NCBI GenBank assembly: GCA_002440945.1
Contig: DJWG01000048.1
Location: 1-7,300, forward strand
Reading direction: 5' to 3'
Source of the DNA: Rhodobacteraceae bacterium UBA6236
GTDB lineage: Bacteria; Pseudomonadota; Alphaproteobacteria; Rhodobacterales; Rhodobacteraceae
DNA: 7,300 nt
The notes under the pieces are model-generated. The model was not told the DNA's origin. It worked only from the letters and a program-made list of their open reading frames with translations, and did no database searches. Positions 1 to 6,245 of this stretch are shown in pieces. Every line of letters starts with the position of its first letter. Positions within the stretch are counted from its first letter, which is position 1. Both the position numbers and the translations under genes were made by a program.

Positions 1-412
1 AGACGTTTTGTGCAACAGAGCCATTCTGCCCCGGCGCATCGGGATCGCCCGACTGCGGCGTGGTTCCGGTCGGCTCGTCTGTCTGTTCGCCCGATTGCGG
101 ACCGTAATGCAGATCAAGCACCGATGTGCCGCCGCGTTCGCCGTTTTCGTCCAGCGGCACGGTCCCGAAGGTCTGGCGCATGACGGCAGCGAAGGCGTTG
201 AACTTCGGTTGATCGGTGTTGGCGGTCATCAGCATGATGACGAAAAACGCCATGAGCAGCGTGACCATGTCGGCGAAGGTGACGATCCAGGGCGGCGGGC
301 AATGGCCCCCGCCGCCGCCGTGGTCATCATGACCGCCCCCGCCCCCGTGATGGGCCATGGGATCGTGCGCGTGGCTTTCGGCCTGTGCCTTCTTCGCGGT
401 CGGGCGCGCCAT
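1..412 (-). CDS. motB: Flagellar motor stator protein MotB (N-terminal part, cut by window edge)
   Basis: MotB pairs with MotA in the inner membrane to form the ion-conducting stator that drives the flagellum. Only the first 137 residues are visible; the periplasmic OmpA-like peptidoglycan-binding domain would lie beyond position 1. The diagnostic part is present: after PPPW (39-42) comes TFAD, then one transmembrane helix (about 43-63). Asp48 sits where the family carries its essential ion-binding aspartate. A low-complexity linker rich in Gly, Pro, Asp and Glu follows from about 95. The ATG is preceded by GAAGGGA (419-425) with a 6-base spacer, and this site overlaps the motA stop. Only 11 bases separate the genes, so they are one operon. 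Residues 13-38 are unusual: a His/Gly-rich stretch with seven histidines and Cys38, making the cytoplasmic leader longer than in typical MotB/PomB. Ion specificity cannot be read from this part. Confidence 0.9.
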   Translation of the reverse strand, partial: MARPTAKKAQAESHAHDPMAHHGGGGGHDDHGGGGGHCPPPWIVTFADMVTLLMAFFVIMLMTANTDQPKFNAFAAVMRQTFGTVPLDENGERGGTSVLDLHYGPQSGEQTDEPTGTTPQSGDPDAPGQNGSVAQNV

Positions 413-423
413 GGCTGATCCCT

Positions 424-1188
424 TCAGGCTGCGGCGAGGATCTGTTCGCGCTGCGACACCGGCAGCCGCGCCGCCAGCTTGTAGATGATCGAACGCGGCG
501 CCTCTGAGCGGGCGATGGCGCGCAGCCCATCGATGGCCGCTTCGCAATAGGCCACTTCGCGGGTGGTGTTGTTCTTCAGCTTGGCGGCCATGGGGCCGAA
601 GAAGACGTTGGCGACGATGGCGCCATACATGGTGCCCACCAGCGCCGTCGCCATGCCTTTGCCGACAAGCGCCGGATCGGACATGTTACCCATCATCTCG
701 ATCAGGCCGATCAGAGTACCGATCATCCCATAGGCCGGCCCCAGTTCGACCCAGGCCTTGACGACCTCTTGCCGCGCCAGGTGGCGGGCTTTCATCGCGG
801 TCAGATCCTGGAACAGCTGTTCGGTCATCTTGTGTTCGTCGGACCCGTCGATCAGCATCTGAAGCCCGCTTTGCATCAGCTTGTGCGGAAGGTCCCGGCC
901 TTCAAGCGCCATCAGGCCGTCCTTGCGGACCACGCCCGCCAGTTCAGACATCAGAAGCGCCAGCTTTCCGATATCGTAGTCGTGCTGCTTGAAGGCGGTC
1001 ATCATCGCCTTGAAGGACCCAAGGAAAACCGGCATTGGCGCGGTGTAGAGCACGGCGAAGAAGCCGCCGAAGACCACGATGATCAAACCGTGCGTCGAAA
1101 TGAACGGCTCGATATGGCCGCCGGCAAGCATCGTGCCGACCACAGCCAAGATGCCGCCGAAGAAACCGATCGTTGTTGCGAGATCCAT
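424..1188 (-). CDS. motA: Flagellar motor stator protein MotA (PomA-like)
   Basis: MotA is the four-helix membrane subunit of the flagellar stator; it conducts ions with MotB and pushes on the rotor protein FliG. The product is 254 residues, close to Vibrio PomA and R. sphaeroides MotA and shorter than the roughly 290-residue enteric type. Likely membrane segments are near 3-21, 33-50, 152-172 and 183-205. The cytoplasmic loop carries Arg88 and Glu96, the positions of the PomA charges implicated in FliG contact. Pro151, Thr158, Pro172 and Thr186 fall in the conserved pore helices. A longer frame opens at 1200. I prefer the ATG at 1186-1188 because GGAG lies 6 bases before it, the product then begins MDLAT as PomA does, and the sigma-54 site would start transcription only about 5 bases before the upstream ATG. 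motB follows after 11 bases. Whether it conducts protons or sodium is undecided. Confidence 0.95.
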   Translation of the reverse strand: MDLATTIGFFGGILAVVGTMLAGGHIEPFISTHGLIIVVFGGFFAVLYTAPMPVFLGSFKAMMTAFKQHDYDIGKLALLMSELAGVVRKDGLMALEGRDLPHKLMQSGLQMLIDGSDEHKMTEQLFQDLTAMKARHLARQEVVKAWVELGPAYGMIGTLIGLIEMMGNMSDPALVGKGMATALVGTMYGAIVANVFFGPMAAKLKNNTTREVAYCEAAIDGLRAIARSEAPRSIIYKLAARLPVSQREQILAAA

Positions 1189-1194
1189 GGGAAA

Positions 1195-1198
1195 CTCC
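1195..1198 (-). promoter_or_regulatory. Ribosome-binding site deciding the motA start
   Basis: GGAG on the minus strand, six bases before the ATG at 1186-1188. It overlaps the upstream in-frame ATG (1198-1200), which itself is preceded only by a weak GCGGGC. This supports the shorter 254-residue MotA. Confidence 0.75.
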
Positions 1199-1215
1199 AT
1201 TGCCCGCAGCCAGCC

Positions 1216-1231
1216 TGCAACTTGCGTGCCG
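1216..1231 (-). promoter_or_regulatory. Putative sigma-54 (RpoN) promoter for motAB
   Basis: The minus strand reads CGGCACGCAAGTTGCA. The sigma-54 consensus is TGGCACG-N4-TTGCA; only the first base differs, and the GG-to-GC spacing of 10 bases is exact. Transcription would begin near 1205, giving a leader of about 17 bases that contains the GGAG site and the motA ATG at 1188. From established knowledge, flagellar genes of R. sphaeroides include many that use a dedicated sigma-54 with Fle activators, so the match is biologically sensible. I did not identify an activator-binding site upstream. Confidence 0.7.
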
Positions 1232-1259
1232 CACGGCGAGATGGAGTGAAGATGACCAC

Positions 1260-1279
1260 CCGGCCTTCAAAAAGGCCGG
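1260..1279 (-). terminator. Strong hairpin, probable terminator of the tRNA-Thr transcript
   Basis: A perfect 8-bp stem (CCGGCCTT with AAGGCCGG) closes a 4-base loop. It lies about 40 bases beyond the 3' end of the tRNA and upstream of the motAB promoter. Its position suggests that it ends the tRNA transcript and insulates motAB. There is no clean run of T after the stem on either strand, so it may act as an RNA-processing or 3'-protecting structure rather than a classic intrinsic terminator. Confidence 0.5.
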
Positions 1280-1319
1280 ATCACCCTGCACGAATTTGAA
1301 CTGAGAATGCCAAGAAGGA

Positions 1320-1395
1320 TGGTGCCGGTGAAGGGACTCGAACCCCCGACCCCATCATTACGAATGACGTGCTCTACCAGCTGAGCTACACCGGC
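1320..1395 (-). tRNA. tRNA-Thr (anticodon CGT)
   Basis: A complete 76-base cloverleaf including an encoded CCA. The acceptor stem GCCGGTG pairs with CACCGGC. The D-stem is GCTC/GAGC with an AGCTGGTA loop. The anticodon stem CGTCA/TGATG holds the loop TTCGTAA, giving anticodon CGT at 1360-1362, which reads the threonine codon ACG. The T-loop is TTCGAGT; the T-stem GGGGG/CCCTT has two G-U pairs. The gene sits 73 bases after the hemY stop in the same orientation, so read-through from the hem cluster is possible. I saw no convincing promoter of its own. Confidence 0.97.
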
Positions 1396-1433
1396 ATCCT
1401 TCTGTGGTGGCGGGTCATTAGCATCAACGGATC

Positions 1434-1447
1434 GGGCTGTGTAGCCC
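1434..1447 (-). terminator. Weak hairpin after hemY
   Basis: A 5-bp stem (GGGCT/AGCCC) with a 4-base loop lies 21 bases after the hemY stop codon and before the tRNA gene. It lacks a T-run, so termination here is uncertain. It may only attenuate read-through into tRNA-Thr. Confidence 0.25.
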
Positions 1448-1468
1448 CAATTTCAGCAAAAGCGGTCG

Positions 1469-3028
1469 TCAGTCCTTCGCGTCTTTCGGGGGCTCGGCAT
1501 AGTCGACGGCGAAGGGTCTGGCGCGGACGTCGCCCTGGCGCTCCTCGATCACGGACGAGACATCGACGGGTTCAGGTTCCACCACCGGTGCCTGCGAGGG
1601 CGGCAGGGGTTCAATGATTTCGGCTTCGGGCGCGGGCTCGGACGCGGGTTTGGGCTTGCCGACGATCAGGGGCAGCATTTCGGCGCCATGGGGCATGGGG
1701 ACCGCGCCCTGGGGCGGTTCGCGCCAGCTGAGCGTATCGAAGCCGTTGCAGTGCGGACAGACCGGGGCCCATTCGGGCGTGACCTGGTGGCAGTTGTCGC
1801 AGACCCATTGCGGGCCGCGGCTGGCGGTCAGCGCCCGGGTCAGCCAGCCGCGCACCACGGCGTCGTCCTTGCCTTCGCCGCGTTCGATGGCGGCCATGAT
1901 CGTCAGCGCGCGGGCGGTCGGGTCGGTTGCGGTCAGATCGCCCAGTGCCCGGCGGGCGCCCGGGAAATCTTCGGCGGCGATGTGCAGTTCGGCGTTAAGC
2001 ATCCGTGTTTCAGGATGATCGGGGCGGTGCTTCAGAAGCGGCGCGAACCGCTTCAGCCGGTCCTGCGGGGTTTCGCCCGGGTCGATCTCGGCAAAGGCGG
2101 TGGCCAGATCGGGATGCGGCTGGGCGTCCCAGGCCTTGATCAGGACGCGGGTCGCGTATTTCGGACGACCGTCGGCAATATAGGCGCGGGCCGCCATTGC
2201 CGCGGCGGGGATCAGGTCGGGCGAGGCCTTGTTGGCGGCAATCGCGGCTTCGCGGGTTTCGATCGAGGCATCCTTGTCGATCAACACGCGGGCTTCCTGC
2301 AGCGCCATCACGGCATCGCGGCGGCGGTGCACGTCTTTGGGAAGCAGCCCTTGCCGGGCCTTGGCGCCCAGCACGTTCCGCGCCCCCTTCCAGTCGCCCT
2401 TCCGGGACTGGAGCGCCAGAAGCGCGTCCTGCACCTCGGCGTTGCGGGGTTTCAGGGCGAAGGCCTTTTCCGCCAGTTTCAGGGCGGTTTCGCTGTCGCC
2501 TTCGGCGATCTTCTGGTTCATCAGCCCGCGCACGCCGATGAAGCGCGATTGCGGATGCGTCAGCAGACGCTTGTAGGCTTCCGAAGCACGATACCGGTCA
2601 CCCGCGGCCTCGGCCGCCTGCGCCACGAGGATGGTGGTGAGTTCGGGCGAATCCAGATACCGCTCGGCCTTGCCGGCCTGGGCCAGTGCTGCCTTGGGCT
2701 CGCCCGCCGCCAGCGCCATCATGCCTTCGGACAGGGCGCGGTAGCCCTTCCTTTCGCGGTTCCGGTCGAAATAGCGACGCAGTGCGCTGTCGTCGCCATT
2801 CAGGAAGCGCATGAAGGCCACGACAAGGCCCGAAACCGTCAGGACCGCCCAAAGCGCCACGAAGACAACCAGAAGACCCAGAAGCGCCTGCAACGGACCA
2901 AGGGTATATTCCATGCCCGACAGCGTCAGCCGGACCTGGCCGCCGCTGCTGGACAGAAGCGCCGCACCGAAGGTGACGGCGGCGATGACGGTGACGAAGA
3001 TCGCTATCTTGAGGAAATTCCAGATCAT
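1469..3028 (-). CDS. hemY: HemY-type membrane-anchored TPR protein with C-terminal zinc ribbon
   Basis: HemY proteins are inner-membrane tetratricopeptide proteins encoded with porphyrin genes; their exact role in heme synthesis is unsettled. This is not the protoporphyrinogen oxidase that shares the name. The 519-residue product has two membrane helices (about 4-26 and 46-72), the HemY N-terminal domain, then helical TPR-like repeats to about 405. A four-cysteine motif follows (C410, C413, C424, C427; CxxC-N10-CxxC), resembling the rubredoxin-like metal site at the C-terminus of LapB. The last 80 residues are acidic and proline-rich, probably disordered. A GTG at 3031 could add one residue, but TGAGGG (3034-3039) is well spaced only for the ATG at 3026-3028. 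Eight bases separate it from the mic60 stop, which overlaps this ribosome site, so translation is probably coupled. Confidence 0.9.
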   Translation of the reverse strand: MIWNFLKIAIFVTVIAAVTFGAALLSSSGGQVRLTLSGMEYTLGPLQALLGLLVVFVALWAVLTVSGLVVAFMRFLNGDDSALRRYFDRNRERKGYRALSEGMMALAAGEPKAALAQAGKAERYLDSPELTTILVAQAAEAAGDRYRASEAYKRLLTHPQSRFIGVRGLMNQKIAEGDSETALKLAEKAFALKPRNAEVQDALLALQSRKGDWKGARNVLGAKARQGLLPKDVHRRRDAVMALQEARVLIDKDASIETREAAIAANKASPDLIPAAAMAARAYIADGRPKYATRVLIKAWDAQPHPDLATAFAEIDPGETPQDRLKRFAPLLKHRPDHPETRMLNAELHIAAEDFPGARRALGDLTATDPTARALTIMAAIERGEGKDDAVVRGWLTRALTASRGPQWVCDNCHQVTPEWAPVCPHCNGFDTLSWREPPQGAVPMPHGAEMLPLIVGKPKPASEPAPEAEIIEPLPPSQAPVVEPEPVDVSSVIEERQGDVRARPFAVDYAEPPKDAKD

Positions 3029-3033
3029 CACGA

Positions 3034-3039
3034 CCCTCA
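3034..3039 (-). promoter_or_regulatory. Ribosome-binding site of hemY overlapping the mic60 stop
   Basis: TGAGGG on the minus strand combines the TGA stop of the Mic60 gene with a Shine-Dalgarno sequence. The ATG at 3028 lies 5 bases beyond it; the GTG at 3031 would be only 2 bases away. This favours the ATG and suggests coupled translation. Confidence 0.6.
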
Positions 3040-4257
3040 GTTCATCTTTGCCGAAAGCACGGCGGCGGCTTCAAGCGCGGTCAGGCGTTTTTCGGCAAGC
3101 TTGATCCAGTCGGTCATCGGCCCCTGCACCTCGACCGGAAGGGCGCGCAGTTCGGACAGGGTGGCGGCAAGATCGCCCTGGTTCAGCGCCGCTTCGGCCC
3201 GCGACAGGATCGCGTCGGGGTCGTTGCCTTCGCGGGGCGTCAGGGATCGCGCGCCGGTCTGGCCGCGCAGGAACGCCCCCAGCCGGTCTAGCGCGCCGGC
3301 GTCGGGCGGCGGTTGCACGGTGACCGAAAGCGCCTCGCGCGCGGCTTCGGGGAAGCTTGTGCGCAACTCGTCCAGCGTGGGGATGCCCTGCGCGTCCTGT
3401 TGCAGTTCTGCCGGAACCTCGATGCCGGCGGCGGTCAGATCTTCAAGCGCCGCGGTGAAGGGCGCGCCGCTTTCCAGCGCGGCCTGCATCAGCCGCAGGG
3501 CCGAATCTGCCTTGGCCTGCCGCGCGATCCCCTCGGCTTCGGTCTTGAGCTTCGCGGCCTCGTCCGTGGCGGCCTTGATCTTGGCCTCTGCCTCGGCAGC
3601 GGCGGCGGTGATGCGGTCGGCCTCGGCCCCGCCGCTTCCAGCCTGCTGCGTGACTTGCGACCGCAGCGCCTCAAGTTCGCGGCTGAGCGCGTCGATGGCG
3701 GTGGAAGAGGCCGCGCCCCCGGCGACGGGGCGCTTTTCAAGGGCGGTCAGCCGCGCCTCAAGGTCGGTCAGGCGGGTTTCCAACGGGCCAATATCCGTGG
3801 TGGCGGCGGGGCGGGCCGCGACTTCATCCCGCAGCCGGGTCAGTTCGGCGTCCAGCGCCGCCTTGTCGACCGGGGCCGGGGCCTGCTGCAGACGGGCGAT
3901 ATCCTCGGCCATCGTCTCGATCCGGGCGGTCTGCGCATCCCGTGCGGTCGTGTCGGTCAGCGGGAAGGGAAGCCATTCCTGCGGCACCTTCGGCAGGACA
4001 TAGATCGCCGCCGCAAAACCCAGCGCGGCGGCGCAGACACCGCCAAGGAACATGGCAAAGAAACCACCGCCACGGCGCGGGGCGGGCTTCGGCGCGATCG
4101 GGGCCGCCGTCTCTGGCTTTGCCTGCCGCTGTGCCTTCGCCGGGTCTTCCGAATCGATCCGGTTCACGATGCTGTCAAGCTTGCTGGCCGGGGCTGCGGT
4201 TTCCTCCTCGGGCGTGGTGGGCGGAATGGCTTCCGGTTCGTCAGAGGTATTCGCCAC
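3037..4257 (-). CDS. Alphaproteobacterial Mic60/mitofilin homologue (COG4223 type)
   Basis: Mic60 is the membrane-shaping core of the mitochondrial crista-junction complex; alphaproteobacteria carry a homologue next to heme genes, linked to intracytoplasmic membrane formation. The 406-residue product has the family's layout. Residues 1-60 are a charged, Pro/Ala-rich cytoplasmic segment. One membrane helix spans about 66-88, preceded by RRGGG. A coiled-coil-like periplasmic region rich in Ala, Glu, Leu and Arg runs from about 108 to 245, with breaks. A helical C-terminal mitofilin-like domain (about 245-400) ends in WIKLAEKRL and a short helix. The start is a GTG (4255-4257) preceded by GGGGAGA at 4263-4269 with good spacing. 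It lies 66 bases after hemD and 8 before hemY. The call rests on architecture and neighbourhood, since sequence identity across this family is low. Confidence 0.85.
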   Translation of the reverse strand: MANTSDEPEAIPPTTPEEETAAPASKLDSIVNRIDSEDPAKAQRQAKPETAAPIAPKPAPRRGGGFFAMFLGGVCAAALGFAAAIYVLPKVPQEWLPFPLTDTTARDAQTARIETMAEDIARLQQAPAPVDKAALDAELTRLRDEVAARPAATTDIGPLETRLTDLEARLTALEKRPVAGGAASSTAIDALSRELEALRSQVTQQAGSGGAEADRITAAAAEAEAKIKAATDEAAKLKTEAEGIARQAKADSALRLMQAALESGAPFTAALEDLTAAGIEVPAELQQDAQGIPTLDELRTSFPEAAREALSVTVQPPPDAGALDRLGAFLRGQTGARSLTPREGNDPDAILSRAEAALNQGDLAATLSELRALPVEVQGPMTDWIKLAEKRLTALEAAAVLSAKMN

Positions 4258-4297
4258 GATCGTCTCCCCGATAGACCGGCACCCGCCGGACCCTTCA

Positions 4298-4327
4298 AAT
4301 GTAGCCGTGCCGTCCCCTGCCCTTCAA
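4298..4327 (-). promoter_or_regulatory. Possible promoter in the hemD–mic60 gap
   Basis: TTGAAG and TACATT, separated by 18 bases, each match four of six positions of the -35 and -10 hexamers of the housekeeping sigma factor. They end about 40 bases before the Mic60 GTG. The -35 element overlaps the end of hemD. A chance match is quite possible in a gap this short. Confidence 0.25.
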
Positions 4328-5070
4328 GCGCCTCCGGGTGGAGGAGTTTGCTCTGCGGCAATCAGCCTCTGCAAGGCGTCAAGCATCTTGGCAGCGTTCG
4401 GTTCCCTTGCGACCTCAAGCCGCGCGGGGCAGAGGCGGGCCGCACCATCGGCGACGGCCTGGCTGATCGCGGCGACCAAGAGCGGCGCGCGGGGCAACGG
4501 GGTCATCCCCGCCATCAGACGGGCGGCGCGGGGCGAAAACAGCGGCAAAAGCACCTGATCCGGGCCTTGCAGCAGGCTCATCGCCTCGGGGGTGAGCGGC
4601 AGGGCAATCTGGTCGTAGACCGTCACGCCTTCGGCCTGCAGGCCGGCGCGGGTCAGCACTTCGGCCACATCGACAGCCATGTGGCGGCCATGGACATGCA
4701 GCATCGCCCCCGCCGGGGGATCGGCAAGAATCTGCTGGATCATCCGTGCCCCGTCGCCCGGGCCCACGACAACCTGCATCCCGGCGGCACGGGCAGCCTC
4801 GGCCGTGCGGCCGCCAACGCACCAGGCGCGAAGGTCGCGCCGGTCGGACAACCGCAGGAAACCCGCGACCCCGGTTTCAGAGGTGAAGATCAACGTCCTC
4901 ACCCCATCGAGCGGCAATGGAGGGGCCAGGAAATCCAGCCGGGACAGCGGCGACACGAGGATGGGCCAGTCCGCGCCGAACCGCGCGTTGAAATCCCGGG
5001 CGAATCGCAGGGATTGCGCCGTTGGCCGCGTCAGCAGCAGCGGGGGCCGAAGGGAAGGATCTCGCGCCAT
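4324..5070 (-). CDS. hemD: Uroporphyrinogen-III synthase HemD
   Basis: HemD cyclises hydroxymethylbilane and inverts ring D to give uroporphyrinogen III, the precursor of heme, siroheme, cobalamin and bacteriochlorophyll; it acts in the cytoplasm. The 248-residue product has the usual two-lobed pattern with weak conservation. LLLTRP (11-16) begins the first lobe, LIFTSETGV (60-68) matches the family LIFTS-NGV segment, and WCVGGRTAEAARAAG (83-97) matches the VG-TA-AA-G segment. The second lobe includes HVHGRH (125-130) and LLPLFSPRAA (174-183), the equivalent of the F-SP-A region. The frame is open upstream to a TTG at 5139, but the ATG at 5068-5070 places LLLTRP near the N-terminus as in the family. 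Its ribosome site is weak, and a TACAAT element just upstream implies a short leader. hemC, often adjacent, is not here. Confidence 0.88.
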   Translation of the reverse strand: MARDPSLRPPLLLTRPTAQSLRFARDFNARFGADWPILVSPLSRLDFLAPPLPLDGVRTLIFTSETGVAGFLRLSDRRDLRAWCVGGRTAEAARAAGMQVVVGPGDGARMIQQILADPPAGAMLHVHGRHMAVDVAEVLTRAGLQAEGVTVYDQIALPLTPEAMSLLQGPDQVLLPLFSPRAARLMAGMTPLPRAPLLVAAISQAVADGAARLCPARLEVAREPNAAKMLDALQRLIAAEQTPPPGGA

Positions 5071-5150
5071 CTGTGCCCGACTGTCTTTGCATTGTATGAC
5101 GTTGCCTGCGGTGTTACCTGCCAGATCACGGCTTCGCAACCGGAGTGTCC
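5071..5150. promoter_or_regulatory. Divergent intergenic region between hemD and tsaD
   Basis: This 80-base gap must hold the promoters of both divergent operons. On the minus strand TACAAT (5091-5096) matches five of six bases of a -10 hexamer and would start hemD transcription near 5084; no good -35 sits upstream. On the plus strand TATGAC (5095-5100) is a weaker candidate for tsaD. The two -10 candidates overlap, so transcription in the two directions could compete. I see no FnrL, CtrA or Fur-type palindrome. Confidence 0.35.
5142..5145 (+). promoter_or_regulatory. Ribosome-binding site deciding the tsaD start
   Basis: GGAG lies five bases before the ATG at 5151. The in-frame GTG at 5145 overlaps this site and cannot use it, so the ATG is preferred. 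Confidence 0.65.
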
Positions 5151-6245
5151 ATGTCCGCGCCCCTGACCCTGCTTGGCATCGAAAGCAGCTGCGACGATAC
5201 GGCGGCGGCTGTCGTGCGGCTGTCGGGGCATCGGGGGGAAATCCTTTCCTCGGTCGTGCTGGGCCAGACGGCGCTTCACGCGGCCTTCGGCGGCGTGGTG
5301 CCGGAAATCGCCGCGCGTGCCCATGCCGAACGGATTGATCTGTGCGTGGAACAGGCGCTGTCCGAGGCGGGCGTTCGGCTGCCGGACCTCTCTGGCATCG
5401 CGGTGACGGCGGGGCCGGGGCTGATCGGCGGCGTGTTGTCGGGGGTGATGTGCGCCAAGGGGCTGGCGGCGGTCACCGGCCTGCCGCTCATCGGCGTGAA
5501 CCACCTTGCGGGCCATGCGCTGACGCCACGGCTGACGGATGGGCTGCCGTTTCCCTATCTGATGCTTCTGGTTTCGGGCGGGCATTGCCAGTTTCTGATC
5601 GCCGAAGATGCGGTCACCTTCACGCGGCTGGGCGGCACCATCGACGATGCGCCGGGCGAGGCCTTCGACAAGACGGCGAAGCTTCTGGGCCTGCCGCAGC
5701 CCGGTGGGCCATCGGTCGAGGCCGAGGCGAAGAAGGGCGACCCACGCCGGTTTGCCTTCCCGCGCCCGCTTCTGGATCGCGAGGGCTGCGACATGTCGTT
5801 TTCGGGGCTGAAGACCGCCCTTTTGCGCGCCCGCGATCAGGTGGTGGCCGAACGCAGCGGCCTGGCGTTGCAGGACCGCGCCGATCTTTGCGCAGGGTTC
5901 CAGGCGGCGGTGCGCGATGTTCTGGTGGCGAAATCGCGCCGCGCCATCGCCCGCTATATGGAGATGTCTCCGGCCGCGCCCGCCTTTGCCGTCGCTGGCG
6001 GTGTGGCCGCGAACGGCGCGATCAGGGCCGGGTTGGAGGCGCTTTGCGCACAGTCCGGCGTACGCTTCCTGGCCCCGCCGCTGGCGCTTTGCACCGATAA
6101 TGCCGCGATGATCGCCTGGGCGGGGATCGAGCGGCTTGAGCGCGGTCTTGTCGATGGAATGGACCTGTCCGCCCGCCCGCGCTGGCCGCTGGACGACCGC
6201 GCGGCCCCCTTGCTGGGCGCCGGGAAGAAGGGGGCCAAGGCATGA
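5151..6245 (+). CDS. tsaD: tRNA N6-threonylcarbamoyladenosine synthase subunit TsaD
   Basis: TsaD transfers the threonylcarbamoyl group from threonylcarbamoyl-AMP to A37 of tRNAs that read ANN codons, working with TsaB and TsaE in the cytoplasm. The 364-residue product has the full Kae1/TsaD set. It opens with [10 protein letters not shown] (8-17). The metal-binding HxxxH is His118/His122 in NHLAGH. SGGH (142-145) and [10 protein letters not shown] (165-174) follow, with GGVAAN (283-288) in the nucleotide-binding part and Asp316 in CTDNAAM as the third metal ligand. Nothing essential is missing. The ATG at 5151 is preferred over the GTG at 5145 because GGAG at 5142-5145 is correctly spaced only for the ATG. 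Its stop overlaps the gpsA start as ATGA, so the two are translationally coupled. tRNA-Thr, encoded in this window, belongs to the ANN-reading class that carries this modification. Confidence 0.97.
   Translation: MSAPLTLLGIESSCDDTAAAVVRLSGHRGEILSSVVLGQTALHAAFGGVVPEIAARAHAERIDLCVEQALSEAGVRLPDLSGIAVTAGPGLIGGVLSGVMCAKGLAAVTGLPLIGVNHLAGHALTPRLTDGLPFPYLMLLVSGGHCQFLIAEDAVTFTRLGGTIDDAPGEAFDKTAKLLGLPQPGGPSVEAEAKKGDPRRFAFPRPLLDREGCDMSFSGLKTALLRARDQVVAERSGLALQDRADLCAGFQAAVRDVLVAKSRRAIARYMEMSPAAPAFAVAGGVAANGAIRAGLEALCAQSGVRFLAPPLALCTDNAAMIAWAGIERLERGLVDGMDLSARPRWPLDDRAAPLLGAGKKGAKA

Noticed and set aside
299..374. Repeat array or CRISPR-like signal in the GGC/CAT-rich stretch
   Set aside because: The repetition is codon-level Gly and His low complexity inside the MotB reading frame, without regular spacers.
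1..1188. Zorya-type (ZorAB) anti-phage motor instead of a flagellar stator
   Set aside because: ZorA has a long C-terminal tail beyond the MotA-like part and is followed by other Zor genes. This MotA is 254 residues, matches PomA site by site, and has no tail.
1469..3028. hemY as protoporphyrinogen oxidase
   Set aside because: The name is shared, but this protein has two N-terminal membrane helices and TPR-like repeats and lacks the FAD-binding GxGxxG of the oxidase.
1688..4003. A 771-codon open frame on the plus strand
   Set aside because: It lies opposite hemY and mic60, whose minus-strand products have recognisable domains and good ribosome sites. Its translation is rich in Arg, Gly, Ser and Ala without family motifs, typical of antisense frames in GC-rich coding DNA.
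4291..4327. Two copies of CCCTTCAA 29 bases apart as an operator pair
   Set aside because: Eight-base repeats are expected by chance and one copy overlaps the end of hemD. No palindrome or known regulator site fits.
5101..5140. Inverted repeat GTTGC...GCAAC in the hemD–tsaD gap
   Set aside because: Only five bases per arm with 30 bases between, too weak to call a hairpin or operator.
3313..5166. A 617-codon open frame on the plus strand
   Set aside because: Antisense to mic60 and hemD and running across their intergenic gap; composition is low in hydrophobic core patterns and no motif is recognisable.
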